From the NCBI GenBank assembly GCA_002452615.1, contig DKES01000017.1:19293-34073 (forward strand): DNA of 14,781 bases. The letters are read 5' to 3'. This document shows positions 5,702 through 11,391 of this stretch, one piece after another. The first letter of the stretch is position 1, and each line of letters begins with the position of its first letter. The notes beneath the pieces were generated by a model. The model did not search any database. It saw only the letters and a program-made list of their open reading frames with translations, and was not told the DNA's origin. The translations under genes were made by a program, and so were the position numbers. This DNA comes from Patescibacteria group bacterium UBA6816. Lineage in GTDB: Bacteria > Patescibacteriota > Patescibacteriia > UBA2591 > UBA6264.

Positions 5702-7060
5702 ATGAAAATCTATAATACCCTAACAAAAAAAATACAAGAATTTAAACCAATTAAAAACAAAAAGGTAAATTTATTTGTTTGCGGTCCCACGGTTTATGAT
5801 TATGCTCACATTGGCAATGCTAAAACCTATACTCAGTTTGATTTTATTATTAAATATCTAAGATATCGCGGTTATGATGTTTTTTATTTACAAAACATCA
5901 CTGATATTGATGATAAAATTATTGAAAAAGCCCAAGATAAAAAAGTTCCCTGTGAAGAAATTGCTAATAAATATACTAAAATATATTTAGAAGACATGAA
6001 ATCACTGGGTAATACTGCGGTAAGTAAATATGCTCGCGCCACTGACTATCTTGACCAAATTGTTAGTCAGGTTAAAAGATTAAAAGAAAAAGGATTCACT
6101 TATACTACTAGCGACGGTATCTATTATGAGATTGAAAAATTTAAGGATTATGGTAAATTGTCTGGCCGCACGGAATTAAAAGAAACAGACGGGGTTTCTA
6201 GAATTGATTCTAGTTCAGAAAAAAAAGGATGGAATGATTTTTGTTTATGGAAATTTTCCAAACCCGGTGAACCCTCTTGGGAAACTGAAATCGGTAAAGG
6301 AAGGCCTGGTTGGCATATTGAAGATACCGCTATTACGGAAAGTCATTTTGGTCCTCAATATGATGTTCATGGCGGAGCAGTTGACTTAATTTTCCCTCAC
6401 CACGAAGCAGAAATTTCTCAAATGGAAGCGCTTTCAGGAAAATCTCCTTTAGTAAGATACTGGTTACATACTGGCTTTTTAAAAATGAGTCAAGCAAAAA
6501 TGTCTAAAAGTTTAGGTAATTTCTTAACTATTAGAAAAATTTTAGAAAAATATAATACTCGCGTTGTAAGATTTTTTTATTTAAGCAGCCATTATCGCTC
6601 TTCTCTTGAGTTTAATGAAGAAACCATGACTCAGGCTAAAAATTCTTTACAAAGAATTGATGAATTTATTTTCAAAATTAAACCTGATTTAGAGTTAGCT
6701 GATGAAAAAAAAGCCGTAGACCAATTAAAAAAAGATTTGCTTAAAAATCTAGACCATGACTTTAATACCCCTAAGGCCATTTCCTTAATTTTTGACTTTA
6801 TTAAAGAAAGAAATCTTAAAGGAGTTTCTGGTCAATTTGCCTGGGATTTCTTTAAAGAAATTAATGAATTTTTTGGTTTTTTTGAATTCCATCACGACCA
6901 GGACGACCAAGAAATAGACAAACTAGTTAAACAAAGAGAAGCTTATCGAAAAAATGAGCAATATCAAAAAGCAGATGAAATAAAAAAAATGCTTTTAGCT
7001 AAAGGAATTAAGATTTATGATTCTCCAACCGGAACAAAATGGCGGAAAGTAAAAAAATAA
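5702..7060 (+). CDS. cysS: cysteine--tRNA ligase
   Basis: A 452-residue class I aminoacyl-tRNA synthetase that charges tRNA-Cys. With the start at 5702 it begins MKIYNTLTKK. FVCGPTVYDYAHIGNAKT holds zinc ligand Cys27 and the HIGH motif (HIGN, 36-39); Cys181 in DFCLWKF and HHEAE at 233-237 supply the other zinc ligands. GWHIEDTAI and the KMSKS loop (KMSKSLGN, from residue 266) complete the active site. The C-terminal DALR and anticodon-binding parts end in REAYRKNEQYQKADEIKKML, normal for CysRS. Length and order are typical. An in-frame ATG nine bases earlier (5693) is inside the promoter and is rejected. A shared terminator follows at 7081. Confidence 0.96.
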   Translation: MKIYNTLTKKIQEFKPIKNKKVNLFVCGPTVYDYAHIGNAKTYTQFDFIIKYLRYRGYDVFYLQNITDIDDKIIEKAQDKKVPCEEIANKYTKIYLEDMKSLGNTAVSKYARATDYLDQIVSQVKRLKEKGFTYTTSDGIYYEIEKFKDYGKLSGRTELKETDGVSRIDSSSEKKGWNDFCLWKFSKPGEPSWETEIGKGRPGWHIEDTAITESHFGPQYDVHGGAVDLIFPHHEAEISQMEALSGKSPLVRYWLHTGFLKMSQAKMSKSLGNFLTIRKILEKYNTRVVRFFYLSSHYRSSLEFNEETMTQAKNSLQRIDEFIFKIKPDLELADEKKAVDQLKKDLLKNLDHDFNTPKAISLIFDFIKERNLKGVSGQFAWDFFKEINEFFGFFEFHHDQDDQEIDKLVKQREAYRKNEQYQKADEIKKMLLAKGIKIYDSPTGTKWRKVKK

Positions 7061-7080
7061 TTATCCCTTATTTAAAAATA

Positions 7081-7111
7081 AAAAATCAGCCTTTAAAAAG
7101 CTGATTTTTTT
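7081..7111. terminator. bidirectional terminator between cysS and the minus-strand operon
   Basis: A perfect 10-bp stem, AAAAATCAGC (7081-7090) with GCTGATTTTT (7100-7109), a 9-nt loop, then two more T on the plus strand. The A-run before the stem gives a U-run on the minus strand. It lies 20 bp after the cysS stop and 5 bp after the stop of the convergent small gene (7117), so it serves both. Confidence 0.85.
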
Positions 7112-7116
7112 ATTCC

Positions 7117-7242
7117 TTATTTCTTTTTTGATTTTGGTTTTTTCTTATTTTCCAACATCAATCTTTTCGCCTCTAATCTTTTTTTAGTCTTATGGGAATG
7201 AGATTTTTTTCTTTTTCCCAAAGCTTTATTTCTTTTTGCCAT
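7117..7242 (-). CDS. 41-residue lysine/arginine-rich basic protein
   Basis: A short ORF, start ATG 7242 and stop TAA 7117, encoding MAKRNKALGKRKKSHSHKTK then a helix RLEAKRLMLENKKKP and a Lys tail. It is almost entirely polar and basic, as expected of a protein that binds RNA, ribosomes or DNA. I do not recognise a family. Support for its reality comes from its position (operon gap of 36 bp after the DUF6485 gene, terminator right behind) and from the match of its leader and first ten codons to those of the DUF2238 gene at 3893, which shows that this initiation region exists in two copies. Confidence 0.7.
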   Translation of the reverse strand: MAKRNKALGKRKKSHSHKTKKRLEAKRLMLENKKKPKSKKK

Positions 7243-7278
7243 ATATTTTTTAATTATTCTTTTTATATTTTTTATTTA

Positions 7279-7482
7279 CTAATTACTTTTATTTTCTTGT
7301 TCTTGAATAAATTTCTCAATTGAACGGTCATAGGTTTTTTCCGCCTCAACAGAAAAATAACAAGCCGGTAATTCCCCTTTTTCTTGATGATGACTAATAC
7401 ATTCACAACAGATTCCTTTTCGGGGACAACCCGGATAAGTACAAGGACAATTTTCTAAATTTTTTTCTTTTTGACACTCCAT
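7279..7482 (-). CDS. DUF6485 family cysteine-rich protein
   Basis: A 67-residue protein with eight cysteines, seven of them in the block CPCTYPGCPRKGICCECISH and the GELPACYF segment that follows (about residues 12-43). The order CxC-x4-C-x5-CCxC-x2-HH-x4-GELPxCYF matches DUF6485, a small presumed metal-binding (zinc or iron-sulfur) family of unknown function in bacteria and archaea. It lies in the short minus-strand operon after the DUF3175 gene (53-bp gap). Confidence 0.8.
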   Translation of the reverse strand: MECQKEKNLENCPCTYPGCPRKGICCECISHHQEKGELPACYFSVEAEKTYDRSIEKFIQEQENKSN

Positions 7483-7535
7483 GATAATTAAAATTTAACT
7501 GCTCTTATGCTTTAACCCCGTCTATTAAAAGATTT

Positions 7536-7826
7536 TTATTTATTAAACAATTTTCTTAGTTCTTTTTTTGCTTGTTCAAGAATTTCTTTCTGTTGACCCG
7601 GTAAATTTTTCCCGGCTCGATTAATATAAAAATTAAGCATTGACATGGCCGACTGAAAAGGAGTTCCTTTTCGTCGTTTACTTTTTTCCGCAGATTTTTT
7701 AAGAGATTTAGCAATTTTTTGGGGTTTATCCCAGGTAAAAACACCTTTTTCCAAATCCAGGGCATCACTGTGTTTAGTTACAGCCGCAGTCCAATTTTTT
7801 TTAGTATTTTTTTCCTTTTTTACCAT
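7536..7826 (-). CDS. DUF3175 family protein
   Basis: A 96-residue basic protein. The core KKNWTAAVTKHSDALDLEKG, then VFTWDKPQKIAKSLKKSAEKS, RRKGTPFQSAMSMLNFYINR and AGKNLP, matches DUF3175, a family found widely in bacteria, often beside small stress-associated genes, with unknown function. The length is normal for the family. AAGG at five bases before the ATG (7832-7835) is a plausible short Shine-Dalgarno, unusual in this window. It is the first gene of a minus-strand operon with a TTGACA promoter (7893-7921) and a palindrome in its leader. Confidence 0.85.
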   Translation of the reverse strand: MVKKEKNTKKNWTAAVTKHSDALDLEKGVFTWDKPQKIAKSLKKSAEKSKRRKGTPFQSAMSMLNFYINRAGKNLPGQQKEILEQAKKELRKLFNK

Positions 7827-7868
7827 TCTTGCCTTAATTTTTCATTTTTAAAACTAAGTATATTTTAA

Positions 7869-7882
7869 TTTAAACGTTTAAA
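7869..7882. promoter_or_regulatory. operator-like palindrome in the DUF3175 leader
   Basis: TTTAAACGTTTAAA is a perfect 14-nt palindrome lying a few bases downstream of the predicted transcription start (about 7886) and upstream of the ATG at 7826. A repressor bound here would block initiation or elongation. The central CG makes it less likely to be a chance A/T palindrome. Confidence 0.4.
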
Positions 7883-7892
7883 AACTATTAAT

Positions 7893-7921
7893 AACATAAC
7901 TTTAAAAATTCATTTTGTCAA
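7893..7921 (-). promoter_or_regulatory. promoter of the DUF3175-DUF6485 operon
   Basis: On the minus strand a perfect TTGACA (7916-7921), a 17-nt spacer and TATGTT (7893-7898, four of six consensus). The start would be near 7886, with a leader of about 60 nt. The -35 is one arm of an 8-bp inverted repeat (7915-7922 and 7933-7940) whose other arm carries a rightward TTGACA. Confidence 0.55.
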
Positions 7922-7933
7922 TCCATTTAAATA

Positions 7934-7962
7934 TTGACAATTCAACTATTTTTTATTATCTT
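7934..7962 (+). promoter_or_regulatory. possible divergent promoter into the repeat region
   Basis: TTGACA (7934-7939), 17-nt spacer, TATCTT (7957-7962, four of six). If active it would transcribe rightward into the GGTGTCAGGAACC repeat cluster, where no plus-strand gene is visible. Confidence 0.3.
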
Positions 7963-7968
7963 AATATG

Positions 7969-8065
7969 AAAAAGGTGTCAGGAACCTTTTTTGTGAAATG
8001 AAAAAGGTGTCAGTGAAAAAGGTGTCAGGAACCTTTTTTGTGAAAAAGGTGTCAGGAACCTTTTT
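7969..8065. repeat. cluster of GGTGTCAGGAACC repeat units
   Basis: Three full copies of the core GGTGTCAGGAACC (7974-7986, 8021-8033, 8048-8060) and one truncated copy (8006-8013), each set between A-runs and T-runs so that AAAAAGGT and ACCTTTTT can pair around the 7-nt centre. Further full copies lie at 8376-8388, 8634-8646 and, inverted, 8711-8723. This is a REP-like, extragenic family; no transposase is present in the window. Confidence 0.85.
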
Positions 8066-8112
8066 GGGGCCTAAAAGAATCACTGAGATAAATTTCTAAT
8101 TTTAACTACTTT
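8042..8112 (+). repeat. 71-bp direct repeat, copy A
   Basis: Matches 8370-8440 base for base with nine substitutions, mostly transitions, and no gap by hand alignment. It contains one GGTGTCAGGAACC unit and a tail that in copy B is the 3' end and stop of the DUF6804-like remnant. Confidence 0.8.
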
Positions 8113-8120
8113 ATTGAGAA

Positions 8121-8139
8121 ATACACAGGTCCGACCTGT
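8121..8139. repeat. ACAGGT...ACCTGT palindrome, first copy
   Basis: ATACACAGGTCCGACCTGT forms a short hairpin (ACAGGT 8125-8130 with ACCTGT 8134-8139) followed by a T-run and TAGT. It resembles the better-paired copy at 8216-8240, including the GAAATACACAGGT left side. Confidence 0.6.
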
Positions 8140-8215
8140 CTTTTTAGTCCGTCTTGGCCCTCAGGCGAACAAAATTCAAACCTATTTAGTTAAAAAGTAA
8201 ATGTGATCTTTAAGA

Positions 8216-8240
8216 AATACACAGGTTCAACCTGTGTATT
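8216..8240. repeat. ACAGGT...ACCTGT palindrome, second copy
   Basis: A perfect 10-bp stem, AATACACAGG (8216-8225) with CCTGTGTATT (8231-8240), and a 5-nt loop, followed by T-rich sequence and TAGT. It could act as an intrinsic terminator, but no gene ends just before it, so a dispersed palindromic repeat is more likely. Confidence 0.65.
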
Positions 8241-8279
8241 TTTAGTATTTTTAAATTTTGGTAAGTTTGGGAGCCGAGT

Positions 8280-8309
8280 AAGTTTGGAGGCTAAGCCTCC
8301 AAACTTTTT
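8280..8309. repeat. 12-bp perfect GC-rich hairpin (TTTGGAGGC type)
   Basis: AAGTTTGGAGGC (8280-8291) pairs perfectly with GCCTCCAAACTT (8295-8306) around a 3-nt loop and is followed by a T-run. An imperfect direct copy of the left arm (AAGTTTGGGAGCC) lies just upstream at about 8263-8275. It is a third palindrome family in the same gap. Confidence 0.7.
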
Positions 8310-8332
8310 AAATAAAGGATTTTCGGGCGATA

Positions 8333-8357
8333 TTTTTTGGGGCCTGTCCCCTTTTTT
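8333..8357. repeat. GGGGCCTGTCCCC repeat unit
   Basis: GGGGCCTGTCCCC (8339-8351) lies between T-runs. A partial GGGGCCT follows the repeat unit ending at 8065. Together with the GGTGTCAGGAACC units it forms a mixed REP-like cluster; the two cores share the CAGG/CCTG centre, suggesting related elements. Confidence 0.6.
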
Positions 8358-8369
8358 GCCTTAAAAGTG

Positions 8370-8440
8370 GAAAAAGGTGTCAGGAACCTTTTTGAGGTCC
8401 AAAAAAATCACCGAGACGAATATTTAATTTTAACTACTTT
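8370..8440 (+). repeat. 71-bp direct repeat, copy B
   Basis: Second copy of the segment at 8042-8112, offset by 328 bp. It contains the GGTGTCAGGAACC core at 8376-8388, and its right end covers the last codons and stop of the DUF6804-like remnant on the minus strand. Confidence 0.8.
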
Positions 8441-8612
8441 GTCCATAAGTAGTTTTATTTTTTAAATATTTTATTATTCCCACAATCAATAAAATCAACA
8501 AGACTAGATTTAAAAATTGCCAAATTTCTTTAGTAAGATGAACTTTAAAAAATGGCTGATAAACCAAAGCGAAAATAACAAAAATCCACATCCATGTTTT
8601 GTCTTTTTTTTG
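8430..8612 (-). pseudogene. remnant of a DUF6804-like small membrane protein
   Basis: An open minus-strand stretch ending in TAA at 8430 reads KDKTWMWIFVIFALVYQPFF then KVHLTKEIWQFLNL and a second hydrophobic helix. The W-W-F-alaliynP-x-fxvhLtxeiW pattern resembles the C-terminal half of DUF6804 membrane proteins. The family normally has more membrane helices before this point. Here the upstream sequence becomes REP-type repeat (from 8613), and the frame reaches a TGA at 8655-8657 without an ATG before the internal Met (8591). It is therefore probably 5'-truncated by repeat insertion. A 53-residue product from ATG 8591 remains possible. Confidence 0.55.
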
Positions 8613-8616
8613 CCAG

Positions 8617-8758
8617 GAAAAGGTGCAGGAAAAGGTGTCAGGAACCCTTTTTCATACTCGTAATACTCTTCCCATGTTTTAATTATATTATAAAAAATTA
8701 CTCGCTAAAAGGTTCCTGACACCTCATGACACCTTTTTTCACCTTTTTTCAGTATTAC
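8617..8758. repeat. large inverted REP-type structure
   Basis: The left arm carries a degenerate unit (8617-8629) and a full GGTGTCAGGAACC (8634-8646). The right arm carries the inverted full unit (8711-8723) and two truncated inverted pieces (8727-8750). Within and at the edge, GTAATACT (8660-8667) is the inverse of AGTATTAC (8751-8758). The whole could fold into a long cruciform, like paired REPs (BIMEs) or a small non-autonomous element. Confidence 0.65.
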
Positions 8759-8795
8759 TATTTCTAAGATACTGTAAATAATTGGCTTATGGCTT

Positions 8796-8829
8796 GCCAT
8801 GCATCGAAGCGAAGCGACTGGTGCATGGC
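8796..8829. repeat. hairpin overlapping the tRNA-Gln 3' end
   Basis: GCCATGCA (8796-8803) is the exact inverse of TGCATGGC (8822-8829), with a GAAGC-rich 18-nt loop. The right arm includes the encoded CCA (8826-8828) and the discriminator base of tRNA-Gln. No U-run follows on the minus strand, so it is not a standard terminator. Confidence 0.6.
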
Positions 8830-8899
8830 TCGGGGGCAGGGATTTGAACCCCGATTCTCAGGACCAGAACCTGATGTCCTGCCATTAGACGACCCCCGA
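8826..8899 (-). tRNA. tRNA-Gln (anticodon CTG), CCA encoded
   Basis: A complete cloverleaf on the minus strand. The acceptor stem is TCGGGGG with CCCCCGA, giving the U1-A72 pair typical of bacterial tRNA-Gln. The D arm is GTCT/GGAC with GG in the loop, the anticodon stem TCAGG/CCTGA holds loop TTCTGGT (anticodon CTG, reads CAG), and the T arm is CGGGG-TTCAAAT-CCCTG. The discriminator is G. CCA is encoded, unlike in the tRNA-Glu of this window. A 64-codon ORF across it is spurious. Confidence 0.95.
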
Positions 8900-8904
8900 A
8901 GATG
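8891..8904. repeat. 14-nt direct repeat at the tRNA-Gln 5' end, copy 1
   Basis: GACCCCCGAAGATG covers the 5' acceptor strand of tRNA-Gln and the five bases before the gene. The identical sequence recurs at 8970-8983. Confidence 0.85.
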
Positions 8905-8969
8905 GGTAATTGGATATTTGGGGATTAGGGATTGGGAATAAAAAATAACAAGCACCAACTACTGACAAA

Positions 8970-8983
8970 GACCCCCGAAGATG
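8970..8983. repeat. 14-nt direct repeat of the tRNA-Gln 5' end, copy 2
   Basis: An exact second GACCCCCGAAGATG, 79 bp from the first and just behind the serpin stop codon (8990). The 65 bp between the copies contain no gene; they look like a small duplication or insertion, with GGGGATTAGGGATTGGG-type sequence. Confidence 0.85.
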
Positions 8984-8989
8984 AATAAT

Positions 8990-10252
8990 TTATTCTTCTG
9001 GATTTACTAGTTTTCCTAAGAATAAAATATTTTCCGTGGTTTTATCCTGAATTATAAAGATAAAGGGGTGGTCAGCTTTAAAAATATTCTGAGGTAACAT
9101 TGCGGTTAATTTCATTCCTACAGCAGTGGCCGCCGCAGCTTCGGTTCCTTTTTCATCTACTTCAACAAAAGCCTGATGAATCACAAAATCAATAAATAAA
9201 TCTTTGGCCCCGGTCATCAAAGAAAAATCAGCTAACTGAGAATTAAAAGCGGCTGACATTCCTAAATTAATTAAATTCTCTTTTAGAAAATATTTGGTCT
9301 CTAGTTTAAATTTAGGCAGATAAATTAAATCCATTTTTGTTTTTTGCATCTGACTTTGCCATTGTTTAAATTGTTCCCAGGTTAAAGATGGTTCTATCTG
9401 AGTTAAATCTTCTTGAGGTAATAAAACAAACATGGAAATTTTTTCCCCTTGATAAGGAAGTTCAAGGATTTGTAAATCTGGCAAATTAGCGTAATTAAAC
9501 TCTGTTTCTTCTGGTTTTAGCAACATCATTGGAGTTTTAACCACGGTTGATGAACTTATTTTAAAATCTTGCTCTTGAGTATCTTTTTTATCAAACTGCT
9601 CTTCCCAGTCCCCTTTAAAATAAATGGCGTTGGTTAAAACTAATCTGGTTGTTGAGTCTAAAAACCCTTGGGGAATTAAATCTTTAATTTTTTCATTAGT
9701 TTGTTCTGCAATAAAAGAATTAATGGTTTGTCTTGATTTTTCTGTTTCTTGGACAAAATCTAAATTAGCGGCTTTACCCCCGTAATAATCTTCAACTTTT
9801 TTTAAATATTCAGCTAAAAAAGGATAATTATGTTGGGTCCACAAAGCATTACCAGTTTTTAACTCATAATCACGATGAGAAGCATTAATTTGATTATAAA
9901 CCGCGGCAAAATTAGGTCTTAACTCTTCTGGTTCGGGAAAATTAAAAACAGATTTCATTTCCTCAGCGGTTTGTCCTTGAGCTCCTTCATAAGTCATGGC
10001 TAAAGCAGAAGAAATACTATAAGGAGAATAAAACATATTTTCCCCTTCTGATTGATTTAAATCCGCGTACAAGTCAAAAGCAAATTTATTATTAGTTTGG
10101 ACTACTTTTTCCTGACCCAAAAGAGTGGCTCCTTGGTCATCTGCTAAAGGCGGTTGAGTGGGTGGATAAGGATAAAAAAATAAAACTGCGGAAATCGTAA
10201 TTAAGGCTGCAGCCGGTAAAATTAATTTAAATACCAAATCTTTTTTCTTCAT
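8990..10252 (-). CDS. serpin-family protease inhibitor, membrane-anchored or secreted
   Basis: A 420-residue serpin. Residues 1-7 are basic and 8-28 form a hydrophobic signal anchor (VFKLILPAAALITISAVLFF), so the inhibitor domain should face outside. NMFYSPYSISSALAMTYEGA (about 69-88), NAIYFKGDWEEQF (about 208-220) and the C-terminal ADHPFIFII are serpin signatures. The reactive-centre hinge is EKGTEAAAAT: Gly369 at P15, Thr370 at P14 and small residues at P12-P9, which marks an inhibitory serpin able to insert its loop. Counting from P15 puts P1 at Thr383 (GMKLTAM), which would suit an elastase- or subtilisin-like target; the loop is one residue shorter than the usual bacterial pattern, so P1 is uncertain. 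It lies 22 bp after dnaX on the same strand. Confidence 0.93.
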   Translation of the reverse strand: MKKKDLVFKLILPAAALITISAVLFFYPYPPTQPPLADDQGATLLGQEKVVQTNNKFAFDLYADLNQSEGENMFYSPYSISSALAMTYEGAQGQTAEEMKSVFNFPEPEELRPNFAAVYNQINASHRDYELKTGNALWTQHNYPFLAEYLKKVEDYYGGKAANLDFVQETEKSRQTINSFIAEQTNEKIKDLIPQGFLDSTTRLVLTNAIYFKGDWEEQFDKKDTQEQDFKISSSTVVKTPMMLLKPEETEFNYANLPDLQILELPYQGEKISMFVLLPQEDLTQIEPSLTWEQFKQWQSQMQKTKMDLIYLPKFKLETKYFLKENLINLGMSAAFNSQLADFSLMTGAKDLFIDFVIHQAFVEVDEKGTEAAAATAVGMKLTAMLPQNIFKADHPFIFIIQDKTTENILFLGKLVNPEE

Positions 10253-10274
10253 TTTAATTTTATTATTCTAAATA

Positions 10275-11369
10275 TTAATTTTTTTGGTCACAAATTTTCA
10301 AAATTGCTAATTCTAAAGGAAGTTGTGGAATCTCACTATAATTAAACTGAACTTTAGTTTTAACAAATTCTTCAATGATAAAAATAAGCTTTTTTAAACT
10401 GATATTTTTTCCCAGCGCCTTTATTTTTTTCTGCATCTCTTCATCAATCTGCCAGTATAAATAATTATCAACGGCTTTTACTTTCACTAAAAGAACTTTT
10501 CTTAAAAATTCAATTAAATCCGTGGTAAAATGTTCTAAATTAAATCCTTCTTCCATTAACTTATTAACAATATTAATGGCTTCAGACGCGTCCTGGTCTA
10601 AAATTAATTCTAAAAATTTAATAATTTCCTTATTTTGAGAAGGAGGAATAATTAAAGAAGCTTCTTTGGCAGTAATTTCCTGACCATTTAAAGAAAAAAC
10701 TTGATTAAGTAAACTTTCGGCGTCTCTAACACAACCTTCAGAATGAAGGGCAATGGTTTTTAAAACCTGCGGACTAATTTTAACTTTTTCTGCCTGAGCA
10801 ATTCGCCCTAGTCTTTGAGCAATTTTATCCAAAGGCACTTTATTAAAATCAAATCTTTGACAACGAGAAATAATGGTTTCTGGTAATTTATGAATTTCCG
10901 TGGTCGCGAGAATAAAAATAACATAAGCCGGGGGTTCTTCTAAGGTTTTTAACAAAGCATTAAAAGCTGACCCGGAAAGCATGTGACATTCATCAATAAC
11001 AAAAATCTTGTATTTTCCTCGGGTGGGAGGAAATTGAGAATAACGAATAATATTTTCCCGAACATTATCTACTCCGGTTTGAGAAGCCGCGTCTAATTCA
11101 ATAAAGTCTAGAAAATGTCCTTTATCTAATTCTTGACAATGTTCACATTGATTACAAGGTTCGGCCTCCTCTTTTTTTCTGTTTAAACAATTAACTGATT
11201 TAGCAACTAATCGCGACAGTGTGGTTTTTCCTAATCCTCTTGGGCCAGTAAAAAGATATGCGTGTGAAATCTGCTCAGTTTTAATTTCATTTTCTAAAAT
11301 TTGGACAATATTTTCTTGTCCAATTATTTCTTTAAAAGTTTTGGGTCGATATTTACGATATAAAACCAT
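10275..11369 (-). CDS. dnaX: DNA polymerase III gamma (clamp loader) subunit
   Basis: A 364-residue AAA+ clamp-loader ATPase that loads the sliding clamp on primed DNA. YRKYRPKTFKEIIGQENI opens the protein. Walker A GPRGLGKTT is at 42-50 (usually GPRGTGKT), the four zinc cysteines are C61, C72, C75 and C78, Walker B is FVIDECHM at 123-130, sensor 1 ATTEIHKLP at about 155-163, and the SRC arginine finger at 168-170. The protein ends after domain III and lacks the tau extension that binds helicase and polymerase, as is common in reduced genomes. It is preceded by the ATPase gene (22-bp gap) and followed by the serpin. Confidence 0.94.
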   Translation of the reverse strand: MVLYRKYRPKTFKEIIGQENIVQILENEIKTEQISHAYLFTGPRGLGKTTLSRLVAKSVNCLNRKKEEAEPCNQCEHCQELDKGHFLDFIELDAASQTGVDNVRENIIRYSQFPPTRGKYKIFVIDECHMLSGSAFNALLKTLEEPPAYVIFILATTEIHKLPETIISRCQRFDFNKVPLDKIAQRLGRIAQAEKVKISPQVLKTIALHSEGCVRDAESLLNQVFSLNGQEITAKEASLIIPPSQNKEIIKFLELILDQDASEAINIVNKLMEEGFNLEHFTTDLIEFLRKVLLVKVKAVDNYLYWQIDEEMQKKIKALGKNISLKKLIFIIEEFVKTKVQFNYSEIPQLPLELAILKICDQKN

Positions 11370-11391
11370 AAGCTGGGTATTTAGGGATTAG

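Noticed and set aside
7969..8750. GGTGTCAGGAACC copies as a CRISPR array
   Set aside because: Spacing is irregular, units occur in both orientations and truncated, and no cas genes are present.
8764..8958. 64-codon minus-strand ORF across tRNA-Gln
   Set aside because: It covers the entire tRNA gene and adjacent hairpin; translations such as SSNGRTSGSGPENRGSNPCPR are the familiar false product of a tRNA sequence.
10275..11369. Programmed frameshift in dnaX producing tau and gamma
   Set aside because: The gene ends after the clamp-loader domains and the next gene (serpin) begins 22 bp later, so there is no tau-specific extension to make.
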